From the NCBI GenBank assembly GCA_951394045.1, contig OX595985.1, forward strand, positions 2,914,001-2,978,000: a stretch of DNA of 64,000 bases, given 5' to 3'. Of the stretch, positions 25,316 through 37,712 are shown piece by piece (the first letter of the stretch is position 1; every line of letters begins with the position of its first letter). The translations under genes were made by a program, and so were the position numbers. The notes beneath the pieces are model-generated. The model did no database searches. It saw only the letters and a list, made by a program, of their open reading frames with translations, and had not been told where the DNA came from. Source of the stretch: Nitzschia sp. DOCU1. Lineage: Eukaryota > Bacillariophyta > Bacillariophyceae > Bacillariales > Bacillariaceae.

Positions 25316-28300
25316 CTTTCAACCATTCTATCTTGTAGTGCAGTCGGTACTACTACTTTACCGTACTTAGCTATAACTTCTACACCTTCTAGTTTGATCT
25401 TGGTGTATTTAGAGGGAGCTCGTCTGGCTTTTCGCATTAGATCAAGGTCTTTGTTTTGGTAGTATGCTACTACCTTTGGACTCAGTGCGAATCCTTCTTC
25501 TGCCGCGATGTCTTCCGCGGTCACGAGGTCGGCATAGGAGATCTCGTAGTCATCGTCATCAATTGGGTGATGCGACATACAATACGACATTTGTTTCCCA
25601 ATGGGGACATCCTCTGTCGACTCGTCGTCTGGGTCACTATTCGGGTGTTGCGATAGTGTGTCCGCGACCACATTGTCTTCGCCTTTAACATGCACGAACT
25701 TAGCACCGTACTCTTCCAACAGGAGACGCCAGCGAACCACTCGGGAACTCGGCATCTTGTTGTACAGAATATTTAAGTGGTCCGTGTGTACTACCAGCTG
25801 TTGACCAAGGAGAATATTCCTAAATTCTTTAAGCGTCTCAACTATACTTAGCAGTTCCTGTTCGCCCGTTGTATAATTCTTCTGGGCGGAGTTCAACTTC
25901 CGACTATAGAACGCCAATGGTTTGCCATCTTGCATAATTACGGCGCCCAATTGATAATCGCTAGCGTCCGTATATATGTGGAATTCTTTATTGAAGTCGG
26001 GGAAGTTCAACAGCGTCTCTCGCGCTACTGCTCGCTTAATCGATTCGAATGATTCATTGCATTCGGGAGTCCATTTCCACGGGACTGACTTGGAACACAA
26101 CGCCGTTAGCGGCGCCAGTATGTGCGATCGCTTCCGCCACATATCACGATAGTAATTTACCATGCCTAAGAAACGTCTCAGTTGTCGCTTCGTTTGCGGC
26201 GGCTGCATCTTTAGTATCGCTTCCACTTTCTTAGGTTGGGGATGGATACCGTCACGGGAAATCTCGTAGCCTAGGTACTCAACGCGGTCGGCAGCAAATT
26301 TGCATTTGCGTACGTTAGCGCGGAAACCGGCTTGTTCGAGTCGTGCGAGAACCTCTTTAAGCTTTGCGACATGGTCGCTAAATGTGCCTTTGCTCGTTAT
26401 CAGAATATCATCCATGTATACTTGTACATACTCCAGGTCACCAAGGAGACGCATCATGATACTTTGGAAAATATCCAAGGAGGCCTTGGCTGTGCTTATC
26501 CATTGGAATGTGATAATAGCCCATGCTGAGGTCAATAGCCGTCGCCCATTTAAAGCCCTGGAGTTTTTGCAATAACTCATTGATCTTTGGCAGTGGGTGC
26601 GGCTTGCGCACAAGATATTCGTTGAGTTTCCCAAAATCTGTAAGTACGCGCATATCGCCCGTTTTCTTCGGTTGAATGAACGTGCCGGCCGTCCATGTGG
26701 ATTGGTTGACACGCTTCCAGATTCCAAGTTTTTCGAACCGTTCGATCTCTTTTCGCGTCGTTTGCTCGTACGCATGAGGAATGCCGAATTGCTTAGCATG
26801 ATACGGCTTTGCTCCTTCTTTTAGCTCTAGACGAATAGGATCTATTTTAAGTTTACCTAGTCCGCCACCGAATAGTGTGGGGTGCTGCTTCAGTTCAGCT
26901 AGTAGCTCGTCTCGTTGCTCCTTAGTTAAGTAGTCGAATGAGTCAACAAACTCTTCCATCTCAACCTTGGAGTAGTCGGCATCGAGGATCTTAGCTTGTC
27001 GTTCTTCCGCCGCTTTGATAACGGGGGCATCTTGAGACATCTCGTACAGAAGCTGTAGAGCCTCTGGATCCGTCACAACACCACGTTCCTTCATCTCGAC
27101 TTCGCTATCGCCCCATCGAATCGTTCGTTTCTCGAAATCGAGTACAAACTTCAATTCGGCTAATAGGTCAAGTCCTAGAATCAGGTCGTAAGGTGAGTTT
27201 TCGCGATCTGTATGCTCGTCGACGTGACATGGCCAACGAATTTCCTTACTAGACGAGAGTTCGGGGATCCTAAAGCGAATCATTCCGACTTTGTCCGTCT
27301 TGAATTTGCCGCCCATAGTAGTCCAAGTAGTAACTCGTTTTCCAGTGGGAACGAGCTGGCTAAGCGTTACAAAGTTCTTAAGAACAATAGAACGACTAGT
27401 ACCCGTATCTAGAAGAGTTCTAAGGACGTAGGATTCGCCTCTAGGATTTAAAGCTTCGACGACTATTTCTGTAGTTAGCCGCCTCGCAATTTTCCTATTC
27501 AGCTCTATTCCAGGGCGTGACGCTCGAATAGCAAAACTATGTTCCTTTTCGCTATTGTAGTCAATGTAGTCGCTCTCGGATTCGCTACTTTCGTTACTGC
27601 TACTATCTGCCTGATTGTTCACCTGGAAACTGACCTGCCTTTTGGCTTTGGCCTTTCCTTTTTCTTTCTTACTTTGTTTCTTGGCGAGGGCTTTCACGAC
27701 CGTCTCCATTTGGAGGGCCGAGAACATGTTCTCTCGGGCTCCGCGCGGACGCTTATTTGGGCGCTCCTTGGCATTGCCAGGGAGGCTCCAGCACTTGTCG
27801 TCGGGGGCCGGGTGGAACTTGCCGCAGTGCTTGCAGGCTTCCTTTCGGTCCCCCTTGTCGCCCTTCTTGCGGTCTTTGCCTCTCTTTCTTTTCTTACCGC
27901 CGTCTTTGCTCTCGCTTTCAGATCGGTCGGCGTTTTTCTTTTCTTTGTTTTTCTTGTCGGCTCGGACCGCATCGTCAAAGACGTGCTTGGCCTCGAGTTT
28001 TTCCAAGTACTTATAGTACTCGTCGAGCGTCATCGAGAAGGGATCGATGTTCGAGGTGAGCAGATCTCTCTGCCACTCGATTCTCTTCGCTCGGTCAAGG
28101 ATTTCCACGAGCTCGTCGTCGTCAAACATCTCGCAGCTCGTTTTATCTTCGGGGATCGGGAAGTAAGGTAGCATGTTGTTTTGACGAAGTAGTTCGGCCC
28201 GAAAGTCGGCCAACGACATCTCCATCATGAACACATGGTAGCGTAGGTAGTTGCGTTGGCGGCGGTAGGCGTGCTCAGTGCCGAAGTAGTACTTGCCCAT

Positions 28301-28750
28301 TCGCTGGACCGCTTCGTTGAATGTGTCGTCCGGGGTCTCTTCTTCTTCCTCGTCCGACTCGTCAATGTTATGACGAAGGTTAGCCACGATGTCGGCGAAC
28401 CTCTGCCTTGCTTCACCGGCCAACAATGCCTTCGCGTACTTGATCTTTTTCTCCCCATTGTCCAAGGGGACATCCCGAATTAACTCGTCCATCTGGATCC
28501 TCCACTTGACCCATCGTTCGGCGTCGCCTTGCTCGAAGATGAAGCAACGCGTTTCGAACTCATCCGAGTCCTCTTCGGTCGGGTCCAACTTGATCTTGAT
28601 CTTCTTCGATTTCTCGTCCTCTTGGAGAACGTCATCGTCCTTGGGTTTCTCGCGACGAAAAAGGATCAGCGGCGGGTTAACGTGAGCGGCTTGGGTTAGG
28701 AGCAACGCGACTTTCTTGGCGTACTCGTGGTTGGAGTAAGAGGTCTTCAT
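25316..28750 (-). pseudogene. Gypsy B Gag-Pol, integrase missing
   Basis: Gag starts at ATG 28750 (MKTSYSNHEYAKK), with an acidic DESDEEEEETPDD stretch and knuckle CKHCGKFHPAPDDKC. Protease is intact (LLDTGTSRS). RT loses 65 bp between CTCCTTGG and ATATTTTCC, removing the PWGLYQYQVLPMGISNAP block and shifting the frame; YMDDILITSK follows in the new frame. RNase H is complete (TDASDYQLGAVIM, VVHTDHLNILY). Pol stops being Pol at ALQDRMVES, joined exactly to TGCCATACCCC of LTR4, so the H2C2 finger, the DDE core and the purine tract are absent. Confidence 0.92.
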
Positions 28751-28774
28751 CCTCAAACGGGAGTTTTAAAACTG

Positions 28775-29393
28775 TGCCCTATCCCGGGGGTGACGAATAA
28801 AAGAATAGAAGACAATTTAATTGTGAGACCTATATTACATCTATTTGACTTTCCTTCCAACAACAAGATTAACGAGACGAAAGATTTTCGTCTTTCAAAT
28901 ATTTGCGACCGATCGTTCATTTTGTGAACGACGTTCCCTGCGCGTAAATAACGCGCATATATGCTATCCATTCGGATATGTCGATTCCTCGTATCGTTGC
29001 CTTCTAACTAGGCGTCCCTAGTCTTGGCTAGCTACGACTCCTCTTTACCCATGGTCTGAATTATTTCCTTGTCTTAAATACATCTCCTCTATTAGGCGAT
29101 GAATATTTACTACTTAGATTGTAGGCATGCCGTTGGCAAGGGACTCTATGGGTTAGTCGAATGTTACTATGCAATATACTACAGAGCGCGTTCATGTGTA
29201 ACGCTGCGACTCCTTTGATCGCTGCGTCGGTGCGCCGTCGGCGACGACGTCACCGCTCGTTCGCGTCCGTGTCCGTTAGCCGTCTGTACGTCGTCCGTCC
29301 GACGGACGACTCCGTTCATCTATGACTACTAAGACTACCAGCTTAAAGGACTAACTTGACTAAACTAATTATGCGTCTCTGTGGGGTATGGCA
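28775..29393 (-). repeat. Gypsy LTR5 (shared by B and C), 619 bp
   Basis: It serves as the 5' LTR of B and the 3' LTR of C. Sharing one LTR between two internal regions is what unequal recombination, or reading of a concatemer, produces. Confidence 0.93.
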
Positions 29394-32300
29394 CTTTCAA
29401 CCATTCTATCTTGTAGTGCAGTCGGTACTACTACTTTACCGTACTTAGCTATAACTTCTACACCTTCTAGTTTGATCTTGGTGTATTTAGAGGGAGCTCG
29501 TCTGGCTTTTCGCATTAGATCAAGGTCTTTGTTTTGGTAGTATGCTACTACCTTTGGACTCAGTGCGAATCCTTCTTCTGCCGCAATGTCTTCCGCGGTC
29601 ACGAGGTCGGCATAGGAGATCTCGTAGTCGTCGTCACCAATTGGGTGATGCGACATACAATACGACATTTGTTTCCCAATGGGAACATCCTCTGTCGACT
29701 CATCGTCTTCGGGTGTCGCGATAGCGTGTCCGCGACTACATTGTCTTCGCCTTTAACATGCACGAACTTAGCACCGTACTCTTCCAACAGGAGACGCCAG
29801 CGAACCACTCGGGAACTCGGCATCTTGTTGTACAGAATATTTAAGTGGTCCGTGTGTACTACCAGCTGTTGACCAAGGAGAATATTCCTAAATTCTTTAA
29901 GCGTCTCAACTATACTTAGCAGTTCCTGTTCGCCCGTTGTATAATTCTTCTGGGCGGAGTTCAACTTCCGACTATAGAATGCCAATGGTTTGCCATCTTG
30001 CATAATTACGGCGCCCAATTGATAATCGCTAGCGTCCGTATATATGTGGAATTCTTTATTGAAGTCGGGGAAGTTCAACAGCGTCTCTCGCGCTACTGCT
30101 CGCTTAATCGATTCGAATGATTCATTGCATTCGGGAGTCCATTTCCACGGGACTGACTTGGAACACAACGCCGTTAGCGGCGCCAGTATGTGCGATCGCT
30201 TCCGCCACATATCACGATAGTAATTTACCATGCCTAAGAAACGTCTCAGTTGTCGCTTCGTTTGCGGCGGCTGCATCTTTAGTATCGCTTCCACTTTCTT
30301 AGGTTGGGGATGGATACCGTCACGGGAGATCTCGTAGCCTAGGTACTCAACGCGGTCGGCAGCAAATTTGCATTTGCGTACGTTAGCGCGGAAACCGGCT
30401 TGTTCGAGTCGTGCGAGAACCTCTTTAAGCTTTGCGACATGGTCGCTAAATGTGCCTTTGCTCGTTATCAGAATATCATCCATGTATACTTGTACATACT
30501 CCAGGTCACCAAGGAGACGCATCATGATACTTTGGAAAATATCCAAGGAGGCCTTGGCTGTGCTTATCCATTGGAATGTGATAATAGCCCATGCTGAGGT
30601 CAATAGCCGTCGCCCATTTAAAGCCCTGGAGTTTTTGCAATAACTCATTGATCTTTGGCAGTGGGTGCGGCTTGCGCACAAGATATTCGTTGAGTTTCCC
30701 AAAATCTGTAAGTACGCGCATATCGCCCGTTTTCTTCGGTTGAATGAACGTGCCGGCCGTCCATGTGGATTGGTTGACACGCTTCCAGATTCCAAGTTTT
30801 TCGAACCGTTCGATCTCTTTTCGCGTCGTTTGCTCGTACGCATGAGGAATGCCGAATTGCTTAGCATGATACGGCTTTGCTCCTTCTTTTAGCTCTAGAC
30901 GAATAGGATCTATTTTAAGTTTACCTAGTCCGCCACCGAATAGTGTGGGGTGCTGCTTCAGTTCAGCTAGTAGCTCGTCTCGTTGCTCCTTAGTTAAGTA
31001 GTCGAGTGAGTCAACAAACTCTTCCATCTCAACCTTGGAGTAGTCGGCATCGAGGATCTTAGCTTGTCGTTCTTCCGCCGCTTTGATAACGGGGGCATCT
31101 TGAGACATCTCGTACAGAAGCTGTAGAGCCTCTGGATCCGTCACAACACCACGTTCCTTCATCTCGACTTCGCTATCGCCCCATCGAATCGTTCGTTTCT
31201 CGAAATCGAGTACAAACTTCAATTCGGCTAATAGGTCAAGTCCTAGAATCAGGTCGTAAGGTGAGTTTTCGCGATCTGTATGCTCGTCGACGTGACATGG
31301 CCAACGAATTTCCTTACTAGACGAGAGTTCGGGGATCCTAAAGCGAATCATTCCGACTTTGTCCGTCTTGAATTTGCCGCCCATAGTAGTCCAAGTAGTA
31401 ACTCGTTTTCCAGTGGGAACGAGCTGGCTAAGCGTTACAAAGTTCTTAAGAACAATAGAACGACTAGTACCCGTATCTAGAAGAGTTCTAAGGACGTAGG
31501 ATTCGCCTCTAGGATTTAAAGCTTCGACGACTATTTCTGTAGTTAGCCGCCTCGCAATTTTCCTATTCAGCTCTATTCCAGGGCGTGACGCTCGAATAGC
31601 AAAACTATGTTCCTTTTCGCTATTGTAGTCAATGTAGTCGCTCTCGGATTCGCTACTTTCGTTACTGCTACTATCTGCCTGATTGTTCACCTGGAAACTG
31701 ACCTGCCTTTTGGCTTTGGCCTTTCCTTTTTCTTTCTTACTTTGTTTCTTGGCGAGGGCTTTCACGACCGTCTCCATTTGGAGGGCCGAGAACATGTTCT
31801 CTCGGGCTCCGCGCGGACGCTTATTTGGGCGCTCCTTGGCATTGCCAGGGAGGCTCCAACACTTGTCGTCGGGGGCCGGGTGGAACTTGCTGCAGTGCTT
31901 GCAGGCTTCCTTTCGGTCCCCCTTTTCGCCCTTCTTGCGGTCTTTGCCTCTCTTTCTTTTCTTACCGCCGTCTTTGCTTTCGCTTTCAGACCGGTCGGCG
32001 TTTCTCTTTTCTTTGTTTTTCTTGTCGGCTCGGACTGCATCGTCAAAGACGTGCTTGGTCTCGAGTTTTTCCAAGTACTTATAGTACTCGTCGAGCGTCA
32101 TCGAGAAGGGATCGATGTTCGAGGTGAGCAGATCTCTCTGCCACTCGATTCTCTTCGCTCGGTCAAGGATTTCCACAAGCTCGTCGTCGTCAAACATCTC
32201 GCAGCTCGTTTTATCTTCGGGGATCGGGAAGTAAGGTAGCATGTTGTTTTGACGAAGTAGTTCGGCCCGGAAGTCGGCCAACGACATCTCCATCATGAAC

Positions 32301-32818
32301 ACATGGTAGCGTAGGTAGTTGCGTTGGCGGCGGTAGGCGTGCTCAGTGCCGAAGTAGTACTTGCCCATTCGCTGCACCGCTTCGTTGAATGTGTCGTCCG
32401 GGGTCTCTTCTTCTTCCTCGTCCGACTCGTCAATGTTATGACGAAGGTTAGCCACGATGTCGGCGAACCTCTGCCTTGCTTCACCGGCCAACAATGCCTT
32501 CGCGTACTTGATCTTTTTCTCCCCATTGTCCAAGGGGACATCCCGAATTAACTCGTCCATCTGGATCCTCCACTTGACCCATCGTTCGGCGTCGCCTTGC
32601 TCGAAGATGAAGCAACGCGTTTCGAACTCATCCGAGTCCTCGTCGGTCGGGTCCAACTTGAGCTTGATCTTCTTCGATTTCTCGTCCTCTTGGAGAACGT
32701 CATCGTCCTTGGGTTTCTCGTGACGAAAAAGGATCAGCGGCGGGTTAACGTGAGCGGCTTGGGTTAGGAGCAACGCGACTTTCTTGGCGTACTCGTGGTT
32801 GGAGTAAGAGGTCTTCAT
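29394..32818 (-). pseudogene. Gypsy C Gag-Pol, integrase missing
   Basis: Nearly identical to B: ATG 32818, intact LLDTGTSRS protease, the same 65-bp RT deletion and the same MVES-to-LTR joint. It differs by a further 13-bp loss near 29706 (in the SQHPNSDPDD region), which shifts the end of RNase H into another frame, by a knuckle change (CKHCSKFH for CKHCGKFH), and by a few substitutions. The extra lesion shows B and C have diverged since the duplication. Confidence 0.92.
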
Positions 32819-32842
32819 CCTCAAACGGGAGTTTTAAAACTG

Positions 32843-33461
32843 TGCCCTATCCCGGGGGTGACAAATAAAAGAATAGAAGACAATTCAATTGTGAGACCTA
32901 TATTACATCTATTTGACTTTCCTTCCAACAACAAGATTGACGAGACGAAAGATTTTCGTCTTTCAAATATTTGCGACCGATCGTTCATTTTGTGAACGAC
33001 GTTCCCTGCGCGTAAATAACGCGCATATATGCTATCCATTCGGATATGTCGATTCCTCGTATCGTCGCCTTCTAACTAGGCGTCCCTAGTCTTGGCTAGC
33101 TACGACTCCTCTTTACCCATGGTCTGAATTATTTCCTTGTCTTAAATACATCTCCTCTATTAGGCGATGAATATTTACTACTTAGATTGTAGGCATGCCG
33201 TTGGCAAGGGACTCTATGGGTTAGTCGAATGTTACTATGCAATATACTACAGAGCGCGTTCATGTGTAACGCTGCGACTCCTTTGATCGCTGCGTCGGTG
33301 CGCCGTCGGCGACGACGTCACCGCTCGTTCGCGTCCGTGTCCGTTAGCCGTCTGTACGTCGTCCGTCCAACGGACGACTCCGTTCGTCTATGACTACTAA
33401 GACTACCAGCTTAAAGGACTAACTTGACTAAACTAATTATGCTTCTCTGTGGGGTATGGCA
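32843..33461 (-). repeat. Gypsy LTR6 (outer 5' LTR of C), 619 bp
   Basis: Full LTR with B-type R/U5 segment. It is bounded outside by AGATG. Confidence 0.93.
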
Positions 33462-33657
33462 AGATGGTTCCACCAGGGCATCGAATAGCGGAAAACAACG
33501 CATCCAACTCATCATCATCAACGATACCCTTCACCTCTTCAAAGGTCGAGTATCCCTGCCAGAGCAACGCCTCGATAATCTCGGGATCAAAAGCAAGGAC
33601 ATTGCCAAGGTACCCAGCAAATTCCTGCACAGCAGGGTCAACAGCAGCAGCAGCCAT
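33462..33657 (-). pseudogene. Copia #2 Gag N-terminus
   Basis: The ATG at 33657 starts MAAAAVDPAVQEFAGYLGNV, then ALLWQGYSTFEEVKGIVDDD and SAIRCPGGTI, where array B/C interrupts. The first 5 bases (33462-33466, AGATG) are the right-hand target duplication. The acidic helical start matches the N-terminus of copia #1 Gag in layout. Confidence 0.8.
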
Positions 33658-34706
33658 AGTAACAGTAGAGAAGCAAGATAACGCAACAAGTTGTCAAAGA
33701 AACAAAAGTCTCGGTGTGAGGAAGAACGCAAACATCATCTCAGGAACGGCAAAACATCGAGCCGAGATGCAAGCCATCGGCATTGGAATGCAGGACATCT
33801 TCTGGAATTTCCTTATCACATTAGTGACATCTGATTGGCTTATAGGGTGAGAAATAGAGTGACGCGTCGCCATTCATATATGCCCATCAAGACGGAAGCA
33901 TATGTTCCATCTGACGTGGCCAATTTTACTTAGGGGTTTCTCCGGTTTCCAAGACCTTCATTGCCGTGTATCATGCCGGAGTAAACCCGTGCTGCCGCGC
34001 TCCGAGCATAGAGTGCTTGTGGGTGCGTCCACCCGTGTGGCGAGATGGCCGTGCATGCCCGAAGCGAGCAACGCCAGCTGAATCGTCGTTTCGCGATGCT
34101 CGACACGAAACATGGTTGACGACCATGAGCCCCTTTCTTTTCGCTCTTTCGCCGACTCTCCCTTCATCAATCGAAGAGCCAGGTATTGTCAAAACCTCCC
34201 CAGGTATTGTGATTAGCATTTGGGTCTGATAAACCGAGAAATCATCGACTGAGTGACGCGGGGCCACTCAAAACGTAACAAGAGTAATAAAAGTCATTAC
34301 AACAAAATATATTATGGCATTACCGCGCGGGATACGAACACCCGGCTTGACTAACTAGACTAAACCATGCCACTCCTTCGGGGAAATAACGTATACACCT
34401 GCTTGTTCGTATTAAGAGCACCGCACAAAACTTCTTTTTCATAGTATACTACCGTAGTGCCATTATTCGACAATTGCTCGCTCTATAGTTGATTCATGAC
34501 TTGAATTTTTTACAGTAAATTACAATAGCGTTAGAGTCTATGCTGTTCAAGCCGATTTGTCTGCAATGGTCCGCAAGGTAGTTATTCGTAGAGGCCTCTC
34601 GTAATGGGTGGCCGGAGACGGTAGCCGAGTCCATGTAGTCATTTAGGATAGCCCCCGGAGGGAGCGACGTCACGCCACCGGAAGAGGCGCGGAGACTGCC
34701 AAGTGG
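33658..34706. other. Non-coding: likely copia #2 5' end and element E flank
   Basis: No convincing gene. The part next to 33657 should be the leader and 5' LTR of copia #2 (minus); a TGTTAC start at 34279 is possible but has no partner to prove it. Two related phrases, GTGACGCGTCGCCA (33861) and GTGACGCGGGGCCA (34253), occur. The part from about 34280 is upstream of element E. Open frames of 60-100 codons here show no family features. Confidence 0.4.
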
Positions 34707-34846
34707 CACGTCCCTGAACCTCCGAAGGAACGAGTGGCTAGAACTCCCGAAGGAAACAGCATCCGAAACAATCTACTCAGTTATCAACCAGCCGTTGTTA
34801 CGATAGCCCTTTCTAGTCCTAATGCCTAGTAACGAGTATACAGACC

Positions 34847-37610
34847 ATGAAGATTAACTCAGGTAACTATTTCGATAGCCTAGCCGAGGATAGCGATCCG
34901 GGAGACACTTTACGTGTTATCCCGCCGGCGGAATCGGATGCAGATACACCCCCGAAGCGTTACAAGTCGAATGGGGAGGTTGGAATCGCCTACAGAGGGC
35001 ACCAGGACGCGTCGTTTGGTTTCGGGATTGGAGGAGTCGACGGGATGCGCTCGGCCTTCGCCATCGATCCAGTCATGGGAGGCGATTTTGGCGGCCTAAT
35101 CCACGCCACGGGCACGGGAGGCAGTCGTAACGGAAATAACGCATTCACCATGGCCTATGGACGGTCCGGCAGAGCCTACGGAAAATCGGAGGAACCCGCT
35201 CGGGTGCAATACTACAAGGACGGAATGCCCGTCACTCGAGAGCTGAAGTGGGGGAAACTTCAAGCCAACGTACCGGTCATCGCGCCATACTCGGAAAAGC
35301 CCATCATCAAGAACCAGATCTTCGAGATAGCGGTGACCGCCATCGAACGAGCCAACGCCTCGTCGCACGACAAGGTAGACGCCCTCAACTCCATCTTCGA
35401 GTCCCAATGCCCAGGAGCCCATGTCATGGCAGCCACCGCCATCGCGAATCTGCTACGCTTCGACAGCAACGCGTTTAGCAATCCAGTGGTTTCATATTAC
35501 GCTCATCGTCCAACCCCGCCAGATCGGAGCCGTACCAGACCTCGGCATCGACCCGACCCAGTTCCCCATCGAGGAACAAGCCTCCGTCTTCGTCGTAGCC
35601 CCCAAAATCAACGGGACGCTCCCTGGATTTTTCACCCCCGATATCATCATCGACCCCGCCCACCATCGCACGCTCGTGGCCGCCTACGCCCTCTCGAACC
35701 AACCGTTCACCCTCGCCAAGCTCAGGAACAACTCCCCCAACGGCGTCCCTGAAGCGAGTGTCTTCGAGGATTGGCTCAATGAGATAAAGGCCCGCACAAT
35801 GTACCAGGCGCTTGCTCAAGCCATCAAGGCACAATACGTAGGCAAACTGGAAGGTCTATTGTCAGTCGGCCAACGCCTGCAACGCATTGGCCCACAGATC
35901 TACAACGCAGAGACAAAACAAAACGAATTCCAGAAGGTAAACGACATCTTCAAGCAATACCAACAAATCATGCAGGAAATTGACCCAGCCAACCCGAGCC
36001 CAGACCTCCCCGATCTGGCAAACCAGTTCATGCATTCGCTACCATACGACCTCCAGAAACGAGTCTACGAATTGGTCCCAGCGGGCGCCCCAGCCGGATT
36101 CGCCGACAATTTGCGCAGACTCCATGTTTTCAAACTCGCGTGCGAAAAAGAAGAGGGGAATCTATCGCAGCTAGTGCGAATCGTCAAGAACGTGGCACCC
36201 GCCAAACGGTACGCACATTCGAACTCGAACCAACAAGACGGCAACGGAACACCAGGCAGGACATTCGCCATGATGAGACAACCAGACTTCACTAGCAGCC
36301 CATTGACCGCCATGCAAGGCCTCACGCTAGCCCCCGCAGCGCCATTCGCAGGCCACAGCGGACCTACAGACAACTACTTGATGGCACCGTACTGCCTCCA
36401 AATCGGGAATGAAGAAATGGCGATGACCCTCCCTGCAGACTTAGCCACAGAAGCCGAAAAAGGGAACAAATGGGCCGAGCACACAATCTTGCTCATGGCC
36501 ACGATGAGCGCCGCAGAAACAGCATTAGCCGATGCAAGCGGCTCCAAATTTCCAAGAACCTGCTGGGGATGCGACACGGCGGGACACACCTTCCGCGACT
36601 GCCCCCACAAAGTGGACAGAAAAGTCGCCGACAACTTCTTCAAGAACGTCCGAGAGTGGAAACTAAAACGCCAGGCCAACTACAACGGAAGCCAACAATG
36701 GAGGTCAGGCAACGGAGCCCACCAAGCAGGATACATGACCACCCAAATCCACGACTACGTACAGAAGATTACGGACCCAGCAACGACCCCGGAGCACCGA
36801 ACCCAATACCTCCAGGCCCTGGCCAACAAGGTCATACAAGAAAGCCCCAAGCCCCCGAAGCCAAGTAAAAGCGGCGCACTGCAGTTCACCTACTTCCTAC
36901 CGAACAGCGAAACCGAAGGCGGCGAACAGGCATACCCGAAGAAAGCTACCAAGGGGACTTCGTTCGCCATGATGGAACATCAAAGCCCCAAGCTAACATT
37001 CGCCGTCAACGCGACCCTAGCATTCATCGCAGTCCCAGTCGGCCCAAGCCTAACAAACGGCATCGAAATCAAAGGACTCTACGATACAGGCGGATGCTGC
37101 ACGATGGGCTGGTACGACTACCACCACGCCATCTCCCAACGCCACCCCGAAATCGTCAAGGATTTCCACAAATTGGAGAAATACCGCTTCGAACCCATCG
37201 CCATCGGAGGCATCGAGGACGGACAGGTGAAAATCACACACCTAGTGGAGTACTACCTGCCATACGACGACGGAAACGGGAACTTCCACATGAGGCTCAT
37301 CGGCCTCGTCGACAAGCTACCGTTGAACACCATCTTTGGCCTACCTTTCATCATCAAAGCCGAAATGAAGGCAGACTTCAATGAAATGCTGGTCTACTCA
37401 AAGGTCTTGGACGACGAATTCAAGATCACAATGGAACGACCCACCCTAATCCCAGTAGAAGAGCTCGACCACATGGGGCACTTGAAGAACAAGACGTACG
37501 CGAACATCAAGACTGACTACTCCTCACACGACCTAACATCGAAAGCGTACGCGATCGTCGGAGACATCGACGGACATGACCCCCAAGAAATCGGAAACTT
37601 CGCCGTATGA
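34847..37610 (+). pseudogene. Element E Gag-protease, one frameshift
   Basis: Starts MKINSGNYFDSLAEDSD at ATG 34847. The first about 215 codons are glycine-rich, then helical; near 35490-35510 the frame shifts and continues to 37610. The second part has a helical capsid-like region, a CCHC knuckle CWGCDTAGHTFRDC near 36560, and a protease-like LYDTGGCCTMG near 37078, followed by a FGLPFIIKAEM block that fits the protease C-terminus. A single indel separates the two frames, so it may be decay or an assembly error. Confidence 0.75.
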
Positions 37611-37712
37611 GAAATACGGGGGACGACCCAAAAAGTACCTCTTGCAGCTTTAACTACTTTAAGCCAGCAATTAGAGAGAATAGGATCGACCCCCCGAATT
37701 AGACAACTAGTC

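Larger units (their letters stand above)
24695..33461 (-). mobile_element. Ty3/gypsy tandem array B/C (LTR-int-LTR-int-LTR)
   Basis: Three LTRs (24695-25315, 28775-29393, 32843-33461) alternate with two internal regions, B and C, and a single AGATG target duplication bounds the whole 8.8 kb. B and C share the same 65-bp RT deletion and the same truncated Pol joined exactly to an LTR start, so one is a copy of the other. Neither has an integrase, so neither can move by itself. Confidence 0.93.

Noticed and set aside
25291..25340. A conserved SAIPHRDA C-terminal peptide in several proteins (25291, 29369, 58227)
   Set aside because: It is just the translation of the first bases of the gypsy LTR after unrelated upstream sequence.
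27539..28171. A 210-codon hydrophobic frame antisense to gypsy Gag (also at 31607-32239 and 50634-51266), looking like a membrane protein
   Set aside because: It is the complement of the Lys/Glu-rich Gag region; Lys codons read backward give Phe and Leu. It repeats with Gag in every copy and has no independent features.
34318..34385. tRNA-like sequence on the minus strand (TGGTTTAGTCTAG and GTTCGTATCC resemble A and B boxes)
   Set aside because: The A- and B-like boxes are only about 28 nt apart, there is no anticodon arm, and acceptor ends do not pair. At best it is a SINE or LTR fragment.
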